NCBI GenBank assembly: GCA_051859505.1
Contig: JBHYFN010000067.1
Location: 1-15,337 of the forward strand
Direction: 5' to 3'
Source of the DNA: JAFIEN01 sp051859505
GTDB taxonomy: Bacteria; Pseudomonadota; Alphaproteobacteria; Rhodobacterales; Rhodobacteraceae
DNA: 15,337 nt
How positions within the stretch are numbered: position 1 is the first letter of the stretch; every line of letters starts with the position of its first letter. A program made the translations under genes and the position numbers. Below, piece by piece: positions 1 through 6,575 of the stretch. Under the pieces are notes generated by a model. It was given only the letters and a program-made list of their open reading frames with translations, was not told the DNA's origin and ran no database searches.

Positions 1-974
1 GGTTTGACACGGGCGACCCCGTCATCGGCAGCAATGGCGAGCGGGTTGCTGAGGGGAAGACCGAAGGGTGCGGCCTCGATTTCGAAGAAATCACCGGCTT
101 CGGGTTTCATGCCATCAGCGAAAGACAGGGTTGCGGTGCCGAACATGTGGACATGCAGGTCGCCCGGGTGGCGGAAGACCGGATACTTGAAGTGGTGATG
201 TTCGAGATTGGCGAAACTGTGGCTCATGTTCGCCTCGCCCGACAGGAAGGGCTTTTCCCAGATCACCTGATCGCCGCGACGGATACGGCTGGTGCCGCGA
301 ATGTCGGCCGGCAGATCGCCCACGAGGATTTCCGGCCCGAAAGAGGCGGGGCGCAGCTTGGAATGGGCCAGGAAAAGGTAGTTGATCCGCTCGGTCACAT
401 GGTCGGAAAATTCGTTGGCCAGCGTCCAGCCCACCCGGAACGGCGTGCCGTCCGGCCCGATCAGGTAGATGCCCGCGACCTCGGGCTCTTCCCCGCCGTC
501 AAGCGCGAAGGCCGGGCTGGTCAGCGCCGCGCCCGGCGCCACCGCGTTCAGGCCGTTGCCCTTGTAGAACCATTCCGGCTGCACGCCCGGAAGCTCGGAC
601 GGCTTGCCGTTTTCAAGGCCCATGCGAAACATCTTCATCGAATCGCTGGCATCCTGCGCCTGCGCCTTGGTGTGCATCGCATCGCGCGTGGCGGCGGAAC
701 CCAGATGGGTCAGCCCCGTGCCCGTCAGGTGCAGATGCACCGGATCGGGATGGGTGATCGGCAGGGCAAGGCGGCCTGCGGCGGCAAGGGCATGAAGGTC
801 GACCGTTTCGCCCAGTCCATGGGCGGCGATCACCTCGGACAGGCTGCGGCCTGTGGCGATCGCCTCCATAGCGAGGTCATAGGTGCTGGTCGCCCCCGTG
901 ACGATGGCCGCACGCTCGCCCTCGCGCGCGACGACAGCACGCCCTTCGGGCCGGTCAATCTGTGACAGATGCAT
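1..974 (-). CDS. GguC/AraD1-type FAH-family protein (C-terminus cut by window edge)
   Basis: The reading frame is open from the ATG at 974-972 to the left edge: 324 codons and no stop, so only a short C-terminal tail is missing if it has the usual length of about 330 residues. The start is supported by a purine-rich GAGGGGGGAA just upstream. The N-terminal half (to about residue 110) includes the HLHLTGTGLTHLGSA segment. The second half has the fumarylacetoacetate-hydrolase fold features EEPEVAGIYLIG (162-173), NEFSDH (187-192) and HPGDLHVHMFGT (269-280). This layout is that of the GguC/AraD1 branch of FAH-fold proteins, some of which act in sugar-acid (for example pentonate) breakdown. The substrate cannot be told from sequence. 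It lies about 50 nt behind cueR on the same strand and could be co-transcribed with copA-cueR, but no functional link to copper is known. Family call is fairly sure; exact role is not. Confidence 0.75.
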   Translation of the reverse strand, partial: MHLSQIDRPEGRAVVAREGERAAIVTGATSTYDLAMEAIATGRSLSEVIAAHGLGETVDLHALAAAGRLALPITHPDPVHLHLTGTGLTHLGSAATRDAMHTKAQAQDASDSMKMFRMGLENGKPSELPGVQPEWFYKGNGLNAVAPGAALTSPAFALDGGEEPEVAGIYLIGPDGTPFRVGWTLANEFSDHVTERINYLFLAHSKLRPASFGPEILVGDLPADIRGTSRIRRGDQVIWEKPFLSGEANMSHSFANLEHHHFKYPVFRHPGDLHVHMFGTATLSFADGMKPEAGDFFEIEAAPFGLPLSNPLAIAADDGVARVK

Positions 975-1024
975 CGAAGTTCCCCCCTCTTCCGGGCGCA
1001 GATCACTCCGGATGGCCGGAAAGT

Positions 1025-1438
1025 TCAACCCGAATACGGCATGTCGGGATTTTCGGGATCCTCGAGGCCGCGCAGGATCGGACACTCCGGCCGCTGATCC
1101 CCGGCACAGGCGCCCACGAGGTCCGAAAGCGTGTCGCGCATCGCCGACAGTTCGGCGATCTTCGCCTCGATCCGGGCCAGATGCCCCTGCGCGATGGCGC
1201 GCACATCGGCGCTGGCGCGGCCCTGATCCTCCCACAGGGCCAGCAGGTCGCGGCAGTCCTCGATCGAGAAGCCCAGCCCCCGCGCATGGCCGAGGAAGGT
1301 CAGCTTGTGCAGGTCGCTTTCACGGAAGCGGCGATAGCCATTGGCACCGCGCGAGGGGCGGATCAGGCCGATCTCCTCGTAATAGCGGATCGTCTTGGCC
1401 GGGAGGCCGGTGCGCTCTGCCACCTCGCCGATGTTCAT
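1025..1438 (-). CDS. cueR: Cu(I)-responsive MerR-family transcriptional regulator CueR/HmrR
   Basis: 137 residues, the normal MerR length. Residues 1-26 (NIGEVAERTGLPAKTIRYY then EEIGLI) are the winged-helix DNA-binding head, followed by a long dimerisation helix at about 77-109. The C-terminal metal loop has C111 and C119 separated by seven residues (CAGDQRPEC), matching the Cys112/Cys120 pair of E. coli CueR. S76 aligns with the serine that marks sensors of monovalent ions, as opposed to the cysteine of zinc sensors. In the family the protein binds Cu(I) (also Ag/Au) and activates transcription by untwisting a promoter with an over-long spacer; such a promoter stands before copA. The ATG lies inside the end of copA (ATGA overlap), so translation is probably coupled and the regulator autoregulated as the second gene of its own target operon. 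Confidence 0.93.
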   Translation of the reverse strand: MNIGEVAERTGLPAKTIRYYEEIGLIRPSRGANGYRRFRESDLHKLTFLGHARGLGFSIEDCRDLLALWEDQGRASADVRAIAQGHLARIEAKIAELSAMRDTLSDLVGACAGDQRPECPILRGLEDPENPDMPYSG

Positions 1439-3882
1439 CGTCCCGCCCCCAGCGCCGAAGGAATGCGCCGCAGCCGGAGCGCGTTGGTCACGACCAGAAC
1501 GCTCGAGGCCGCCATCGCGCCCGCCGCCATGACGGGCGAGAGCATGATCCCCCAGATGGGCCAGAGCACCCCCGCCGCGACCGGGATCAGCAGCACGTTA
1601 TAGGCGAAGGCCCAGAACAGGTTCTGGCGGATGTTGCGCAGCGTCCGGCGGCTGATCTCGAGCGCGTTGACCACGCCGCCCGGATCGCCCGACATGAGCA
1701 CCACATCCGCCGCCTCCATCGCCACATCCGTGCCGGTGCCGATGGCGATGCCCACTTCGGCGGCGGCCAGCGCGGGGGCGTCGTTGATCCCGTCGCCGAC
1801 GAAGGCGAGTTTCGTGCCATCCTCCTGCAGGCTGCGCAGGGCCTCGACCTTGCCCTCGGGCAGGACCTCGGCCACCACCTGCGCAACCCCCAGATCGCGC
1901 GCCACCGCCAGCGCCGTGACCGCCGCATCGCCCGAGATCATGGCGACGCCCAGCCCCCGCCCGGCAAGTGCGGCGATGGCGGGGCGTGCGCCGGGCCGCG
2001 CCCGGTCGGCCACGGCCAGAACCCCCGCCGCCCGGCCGTCGATCGCGACCATCACCGCCGTGCGGCCCTTGGCGGCAAGTTCGGCCACGATCCCCTGCAT
2101 GGCGGCGGGATCGACGCCCTCGGCCGCCATCAGCCGCCCGTTGCCCACGGCCACGCGCTCCCCCGCCACCATGCCGGTGATCCCCTGCCCCGGGACGGCC
2201 CGCACGGCGCCGGCTTCGGGCAGGGTCAGCCCCTCGGCCTTCGCCCCGCGCAGGATCGCGCCCGCCAGCGGGTGTTCCGACAGCGCTTCAACCGCCGCGA
2301 CCTGCGCCAGAAGCGCCACCCTCTCGCCCTCCAGCGCCACCACATCGGTCAGGTCGGGTCGTCCCTCGGTCAGCGTGCCGGTCTTGTCGAAGGCCACCAG
2401 CCCGACACCCGAGAGGCCTTGGAGCGCATCGCCCCGGCGAAACAGCACACCCAGTTCCGCCGCCCGCCCGGTGCCCACCATGATCGAGACCGGCACCGCC
2501 AGCCCCATCGCGCAAGGACAGGCGATGATCAGGACGGAAACACCCGCCACCAGCGCATGCGCGACCGACGGCCCCAGCGCCAGCCAGACCACGACCGTGA
2601 CCAGAGCCACCGCCATCACCGCCGGCACGAACCAGAGCGTGATGCGGTTCACAAGGTCCTGCACCGGCAGCCGCGCGCCCTGCGCCTCTTCCACCATGGC
2701 GATGATCCGTGACAGCATCGTCTCGGCCCCCACCGCCGTCGCCCGCATCCGAAGCGCGCCCGCGCCGTTCACCGTGCCGCCGACAAGCGTGGCGCCCTTC
2801 AGCTTCTCCACCGGCATCGGCTCGCCGGTGATCATGCTCTCGTCGACGAAGGAGGCGCCCTCGCGCACGACCCCGTCCACCGCGATCCGCTCGCCGGGGC
2901 GGATCAGCAGGATGTCGCCCGCGACCACCTCCTCCAGCGGCAGTTCCACCGCCTCGCCCCCGCGCTCGACCCGGGCCGTCGCGGGGCGCAGCCCGATCAG
3001 CCGGCGGATCGCATCGCCCGTCCGCGCCCGCGCCCGCGCCTCCATCCAGCGCCCGGCAAGGATCAGCGTCACGATCACCGCGGCCGCCTCGTAATAGACG
3101 GCGCGGCTCCCCTCGGGCAGCACCTCGGGCGCGAAGAGCGCCACCGTCGAATAGGCCCAGGCGGCCGAGGTGCCCAGCGCCACCAGCGCATTCATGTCGG
3201 GCGCCCGGCGGATCAGCGCCGGGATGCCCTTGACGAAGAACACCCGCCCCGGCCCCAGCAGGATCAGCGTCGTCAGCACGAACTGGATCATCCAGCTGGC
3301 CTGATGCCCGATCGAATGGGCGATGGCATGATGCAGCGCGGGGACCATGTGCCCCCCCATCTCGAGCGCGAAGACCGGCAGGGTCAGCAGGGCCGCCAGG
3401 ATCACCTGCCGCTGCAGGCCCTTGCCCTCGTCCGGCGCGGCCTCTGCCCTCTCGCCCGTCTCCACCCGCGCGGCATGGCCCGTGCCCGCCACCGCCTCCA
3501 GAAGGGCCGCCTCCGGCACCCCGAGCGTGCTGACAGCCGCGCGCCCGTCGGCAAGGTTCACATGGACCGAGACCACCCCCGGCACCGCCGCCAGAGCCGC
3601 CTCGACCCGGCCCACACAAGAGGCGCAGGTCATCCCCTCCACCGCCAGCCGCACCCGCCGGACCGCGGCCGGATAGCCCGCCGCCTGCAGCGCCCCGGTC
3701 ACATCGCGCAGCACGCCCGTTCCGGCGTCAAGCGCCAGGTCCACCCGCCCGCCATGCGTCGCAAGGTTCACCTCGGCCCGCGCCACCCCGGCCACCCCCG
3801 CCATCGCCCGCTCGGCCCGCGCGGCGCAGCCGGCGCAGGTCATGCCCCCGATGGGGAAGGTGAATGTCTCCTGTCGTCCCAT
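1435..3882 (-). CDS. copA: Copper-exporting P1B-type ATPase CopA
   Basis: 815 residues, full length for the family; an inner-membrane pump that exports Cu(I) from the cytoplasm using ATP. Two N-terminal heavy-metal domains carry GMTCAGC (C16, C19) and GMTCASC (C86, C89). Membrane helices start at about 160. The actuator TGEP is at 352-355, the intramembrane CPC at 455-457, the phosphorylated D499 in DKTGT, the nucleotide-domain HP pair at 537-538 (SEHPLA), and GDGINDAP at 696-703. The last helices hold YN (761-762) and MAASS (790-794), the Cu(I)-specific signature of group P1B-1, which argues against a Zn/Cd pump. The usual TGD motif reads SGD (650-652). The start has a perfect AGGAGG (3891-3896) eight bases upstream. 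It overlaps cueR by 4 bp and has a CueR-type promoter. CcoI/FixI, the cytochrome-oxidase assembly relative, is less likely given the cueR context. Confidence 0.96.
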   Translation of the reverse strand: MGRQETFTFPIGGMTCAGCAARAERAMAGVAGVARAEVNLATHGGRVDLALDAGTGVLRDVTGALQAAGYPAAVRRVRLAVEGMTCASCVGRVEAALAAVPGVVSVHVNLADGRAAVSTLGVPEAALLEAVAGTGHAARVETGERAEAAPDEGKGLQRQVILAALLTLPVFALEMGGHMVPALHHAIAHSIGHQASWMIQFVLTTLILLGPGRVFFVKGIPALIRRAPDMNALVALGTSAAWAYSTVALFAPEVLPEGSRAVYYEAAAVIVTLILAGRWMEARARARTGDAIRRLIGLRPATARVERGGEAVELPLEEVVAGDILLIRPGERIAVDGVVREGASFVDESMITGEPMPVEKLKGATLVGGTVNGAGALRMRATAVGAETMLSRIIAMVEEAQGARLPVQDLVNRITLWFVPAVMAVALVTVVVWLALGPSVAHALVAGVSVLIIACPCAMGLAVPVSIMVGTGRAAELGVLFRRGDALQGLSGVGLVAFDKTGTLTEGRPDLTDVVALEGERVALLAQVAAVEALSEHPLAGAILRGAKAEGLTLPEAGAVRAVPGQGITGMVAGERVAVGNGRLMAAEGVDPAAMQGIVAELAAKGRTAVMVAIDGRAAGVLAVADRARPGARPAIAALAGRGLGVAMISGDAAVTALAVARDLGVAQVVAEVLPEGKVEALRSLQEDGTKLAFVGDGINDAPALAAAEVGIAIGTGTDVAMEAADVVLMSGDPGGVVNALEISRRTLRNIRQNLFWAFAYNVLLIPVAAGVLWPIWGIMLSPVMAAGAMAASSVLVVTNALRLRRIPSALGAGR

Positions 3883-3902
3883 GGCAAGGACCTCCTGAAG
3901 AC

Positions 3903-3933
3903 CACATAGGGCTTCCAGTCACTGGAAGGTCAA
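3903..3933 (-). promoter_or_regulatory. CueR-type promoter/operator of the copA-cueR operon
   Basis: Read on the minus strand, -35 TTGACC (3933-3928) and -10 TATGTG (3908-3903) are separated by 19 bp, the stretched spacing typical of MerR-activated promoters. The spacer is filled by a perfect dyad, CTTCCAGT / G / ACTGGAAG (3912-3928), close to the known CueR/HmrR box. Transcription should start near 3896, only about 15 nt before the copA ATG, so the AGGAGG would lie at the very 5' end of the mRNA. Confidence 0.9.
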
Positions 3934-3969
3934 GGGAGAAACCCCCAGGACAGGCTTTGCCCTCGCTGC

Positions 3970-4030
3970 GCTTCTTTTGTTCCCAAATATCCCGGGGGGA
4001 GCCCCGAAGGGGCGGGGGGCAGAGCCCCCC
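3970..4030 (+). repeat. Intergenic repeat element, copy 1 (31-bp core plus two hairpins)
   Basis: The core 3970-4000 starts GCTTCTTTTGTTCCCAAATA and ends in a G-rich run. It is identical over 31 bp to the core at 13170-13200 (other strand) and nearly identical to that at 12068-12098. It is followed by two hairpins: GCCCC-GAA-GGGGC (4001-4013) and GGGGGGC-AGA-GCCCCCC (4014-4030). The element lies between the divergent copA promoter and tpa. No transposase or target-site duplication is visible. It behaves like a dispersed REP-like element of this genome. Confidence 0.85.
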
Positions 4031-4037
4031 TGCCGCG

Positions 4038-4070
4038 CTGGACATATCGACCCACCCCCACTGGCCCTAT
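4038..4070 (+). promoter_or_regulatory. Candidate TauR-like direct repeats upstream of tpa
   Basis: Two 10-mers, CTGGACATAT (4038-4047) and CTGGCCCTAT (4061-4070), lie 23 bp apart start to start, about two helical turns. From memory, the MocR-family regulator TauR of Rhodobacter capsulatus activates tpa through direct repeats beginning CTGGAC. A TTGACC (4070-4075) follows, but no convincing -10 is seen. The similarity is partial, so this is a suggestion only. Confidence 0.35.
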
Positions 4071-4106
4071 TGACCGCGGCCCGCTTCCCATCACACTCGC
4101 AGCAGC

Positions 4107-4142
4107 ACCGCTCCTGAGACCGCCCCTGATACCGCCCCTGAA
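4107..4142 (+). repeat. Three 12-bp tandem repeats before tpa
   Basis: Units ACCGCTCCTGAG, ACCGCCCCTGAT and ACCGCCCCTGAA follow each other without gaps, and a fourth degenerate start (ACCACTC) comes next. The array ends about 30 bp before the tpa start codon, so it would lie in the leader or at the promoter. It is not in frame with tpa. Whether it binds a protein is unknown. Confidence 0.75.
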
Positions 4143-4174
4143 ACCACTCACGCCGCCAACCGCCCGAGGCCCCT

Positions 4175-5557
4175 ATGGACACGCTCCTTTCCAACGACCC
4201 CCGCACCGTCATCGAGGCCGACCGCGCCCATGTCTGGCACCACCTGATCCAGCACAAGCCGTTCGAGACCATCGACCCCCGCATCATCGTCGAGGGCAAG
4301 GGCCTCCGCGTCTGGGATATCAAGGGCAAGGAACATGTCGACGCCGTCTCGGGCGGGGTCTGGACGGTCAATGTGGGCTACGGGCGCGAGAGGATCGCGA
4401 AAGCCGTGGCCGACCAGCTGACGAAACTCTGCTTCTTCGCCGGCGCCTCGGGCACGATCCCCGGTGCGCAATTCGCCAGGCGGCTGACCGAAAAGATGCC
4501 GGGGCTGAGCCGCGTCTATTACGCGAACTCCGGGTCCGAGGCGAATGAAAAGGCCTTCAAGATGGTCCGCCAGATCGCCCACAAGCATCACGGCGGAAAG
4601 AAATCCAAGATCCTCTACCGCGACCGCGATTATCACGGCACGACCATCACCTGCCTCTCCGCCGGCGGCCAGCAGGAGCGCAACGCCCAATACGGCCCCT
4701 TCACCCCGGGCTTTGTCGAGGTGCCGCACTGCCTTGAATACCGCGCGGGCGATCTGGGGGGCGAGGGCTATGGCGAACGCGCCGCCCAGGCCATCGAGGA
4801 TGTGATCCTGCGCGAAGGCCCCGATACGGTGGGCGCCCTCTGCCTGGAACCGATCACCGCCGGCGGCGGCATCATCACGCCGCCCAAGGGCTACTGGCAG
4901 CGCGTGCAGGAGATCTGCCGCAAATACGATATCCTTCTGCATATCGACGAGGTCGTCTGCGGTCTGGGCCGCACCGGCACCTGGTTCGGCTACCAGCAAT
5001 ATGACGTGCAGCCCGATATCGTCACCATGGCCAAGGGCGTGGCCTCGGGCTATGCCGCGATCTCGTGCTGCGTGACCACCGACCGCGTCTTCGAGATGTT
5101 CAAGGACGATACCGACAAGCTGGGCTATTTCCGCGATATCAGCACCTTCGGCGGCTGCACCGCGGGCCCCACGGCGGCGCTCGAGAACATGGCGATCATC
5201 GAGGAAGAGGATCTCTGCGGCAACTCGGCGCGCATGGGCGAGCATCTGCAGATGCGCCTGAACGAGCTGATGGAGAAACACGCTTGCGTGGGCGAGGTCC
5301 GCGGCAAGGGCCTCTTCGCCGGGGCGGAACTCGTCGCCGACCGCAGCACACGCGAACCGCTGCCCGAAAAGCAGGTGCAGGCGATCCTCGCCGATTGCAT
5401 GGCGCAAGGCGTGATCATCGGAGCGTCGAACCGCTCGATGCCCGGGTTCAACAACACGCTGCTGTTCGCGCCCGCCCTGATCGCCACCGCGGACGACCTT
5501 GACCAGATCGTCGCGGCGGTGGACGGCGCCATCGGGCGGGTGGTCGAAGGCGGCTGA
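4175..5557 (+). CDS. tpa: Taurine:pyruvate aminotransferase-like class III PLP transaminase
   Basis: 460 residues, a complete fold-type I class III aminotransferase. Cofactor-binding features: NSGSEAN (118-124), YHGTT (153-157), the IDE of HIDEVVCGLGRTG (D258) and the Schiff-base lysine K287 in TMAKGVASGYAA. The N-terminal VWHHLIQHK, GGVWTVNVGYGR and FFAGASGTIPG segments, plus DISTFGGCTAGP and ASNRSMPG, are those I recall from the Tpa proteins of Paracoccus/Rhodobacter. Tpa moves the amino group of taurine to pyruvate, giving sulfoacetaldehyde and alanine. The start is supported by GAGG (4166-4169) five bases upstream. Tpa genes usually sit with tauR, xsc and tau transport genes; none are in this window, so a paralogue acting on another omega-amine is possible. 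The class is certain, the substrate probable. Confidence 0.78.
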   Translation: MDTLLSNDPRTVIEADRAHVWHHLIQHKPFETIDPRIIVEGKGLRVWDIKGKEHVDAVSGGVWTVNVGYGRERIAKAVADQLTKLCFFAGASGTIPGAQFARRLTEKMPGLSRVYYANSGSEANEKAFKMVRQIAHKHHGGKKSKILYRDRDYHGTTITCLSAGGQQERNAQYGPFTPGFVEVPHCLEYRAGDLGGEGYGERAAQAIEDVILREGPDTVGALCLEPITAGGGIITPPKGYWQRVQEICRKYDILLHIDEVVCGLGRTGTWFGYQQYDVQPDIVTMAKGVASGYAAISCCVTTDRVFEMFKDDTDKLGYFRDISTFGGCTAGPTAALENMAIIEEEDLCGNSARMGEHLQMRLNELMEKHACVGEVRGKGLFAGAELVADRSTREPLPEKQVQAILADCMAQGVIIGASNRSMPGFNNTLLFAPALIATADDLDQIVAAVDGAIGRVVEGG

Positions 5558-5598
5558 GGCGCGCGGCGCGGCGGGGGCAGCCTGCCGCGCTGACCGCC

Positions 5599-5660
5599 GG
5601 CCAGCTGATACGGGCCAGCTGATACGGGCCAGCTGACAGGGGCCACCTGACAGGGGCCAC
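5599..5660 (+). repeat. 14-bp tandem repeat, four full copies plus a partial fifth
   Basis: Units: GGCCAGCTGATACG (5599-5612), the same again (5613-5626), GGCCAGCTGACAGG (5627-5640), GGCCACCTGACAGG (5641-5654), then GGCCAC. They lie about 40 bp after the tpa stop and about 145 bp before the next start codon. Each of the first three units contains the palindrome CAGCTG. The gradual drift from first to last unit suggests duplication by slippage. Confidence 0.9.
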
Positions 5661-5679
5661 GGGCCGCCATCGGCCGTTC

Positions 5680-5706
5680 CCCGATCCCGATCCCGATCCC
5701 GAACCC
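5680..5706 (+). repeat. Hexanucleotide tandem repeat (CCCGAT)
   Basis: CCCGAT occurs three times in a row, followed by CCCGAA and CCC, about 100 bp upstream of the GAP-family gene. A tract like this can change length by slippage. It is outside the chosen reading frame, so any effect would be on spacing or expression. Confidence 0.8.
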
Positions 5707-5805
5707 GTCGGGCAGCGCCTGCATGGCGCGCCCGCGCGATATTGCCGCTTGCCAGAACCCCGCGAATTCGGCCCAATGCGGCCAGAGTGGCAGCGGAGGG
5801 ATGGC

Positions 5806-6483
5806 ATGATACCCGCGTTCATATCCGCGCTGCCGATCGCGCTGGGCACGATCCTTGCCACGGTCCCGCTGCTCGCGATCCCGCTTCTGCTGGTCACGCG
5901 GCCCGACCGGGGGGCGCTGCATGGCTTCATCCTTGGTTGGCTTGCGGGGTTCTACGGGCTCGGCATGGCGACGATCCTGCTGGCCGATACGGCGACACTC
6001 TATGACGACGCCGCCGAAAGCGGGCTGATCCTGCTTCGGATCGCGCTTGGCGCGCTGCTGCTGTATTTCGCATGGAAGAAATGGCAGAAACGCCCGCTGC
6101 CGGGGCAGGATCCCGAGACGCCGGGATGGATGAAGCGGTTTGATTCGATCTCTGCCCGCGGGGCGGCCGCGATCGGCGCGGCACTTGCGACGATCAACCC
6201 CAAGAACACGGTTCTGGTGATGTCCGCCGCGCTGACCATCGCCGCCGCCACCCCGCGCCCCGCGGCCCAGGCCGGGGCGTTCCTGCTGCACATGCTGGTG
6301 GCCAGCGCCGGCGTTCTGGCCCCGCTTCTCGCCGTGACGGTTCTGGGCGACCGCGCCCTCGCCCCGCTCGGCAAGCTCCGCGACGGGATCGCCCGCCACG
6401 GCAGCACGGTCTTTGCCGTCCTGTTCGGCGCGCTGGGCCTTTACGTGATCCTCAAGGCGGCGATGGAGATCGGCGTATCATGA
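5806..6483 (+). CDS. GAP-family (SfLAP-like) integral membrane protein
   Basis: 225 residues from the ATG at 5806, which has GGAGGG (5795-5800) five bases upstream. The frame stays open 19 codons further upstream, but that part is not supported by a ribosome site. Hydrophobic stretches at about 1-30, 38-62, 73-90, 120-147, 155-180 and 200-218 suggest six membrane helices, with a basic loop at 90-115 and the conserved-looking NPKN at 131-134. The pattern (GWLAG in helix 2, WMKRFD then INPKN) fits the GAP/sulfolipid-1-addressing protein family (PF11139), which resembles small LysE-type exporters. Its substrate is unknown. It follows tpa on the same strand after about 250 nt full of tandem repeats, so co-transcription is doubtful. 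It converges on rimO. Confidence 0.75.
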   Translation: MIPAFISALPIALGTILATVPLLAIPLLLVTRPDRGALHGFILGWLAGFYGLGMATILLADTATLYDDAAESGLILLRIALGALLLYFAWKKWQKRPLPGQDPETPGWMKRFDSISARGAAAIGAALATINPKNTVLVMSAALTIAAATPRPAAQAGAFLLHMLVASAGVLAPLLAVTVLGDRALAPLGKLRDGIARHGSTVFAVLFGALGLYVILKAAMEIGVS

Positions 6484-6527
6484 CGCCCGGGGCCACAGCT
6501 CCCTGAGCAAGAGGTGACAGATCGTGG

Positions 6528-6572
6528 GGCGGGGGGCACCCCGCCGCCTGGCCGATTGGCGGGGTGACCCCG
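6528..6572. terminator. Hairpin cluster between convergent genes
   Basis: Between the stop of the GAP-family gene (6483) and the stop of rimO (6576) lie GGCGGGG-GGCA-CCCCGCC (6528-6545) and CGGGG-TGA-CCCCG (6560-6572). Both are strong GC stems without a T run. They could end transcription from both sides or stabilise the 3' ends. Confidence 0.4.
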
Positions 6573-6575
6573 GCC

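Noticed and set aside
883..2712. 609-codon plus-strand open frame across cueR and copA
   Set aside because: Antisense shadow of genes with complete family motifs; the translation is Arg/Pro/His-rich without a fold signature.
3592..3600. Possible loss of function in CopA because the usual TGD motif reads SGD
   Set aside because: The change at residues 650-652 is conservative and, as far as I recall, seen in other bacterial copper pumps; all catalytic and metal residues are intact.
5599..5660. CRISPR array
   Set aside because: The 14-bp units are directly adjacent without spacers and no cas gene is present.
4148..5776. 542-codon minus-strand open frame opposite tpa
   Set aside because: Shadow of tpa; no recognisable motif, and the end of the frame runs into tandem repeats.
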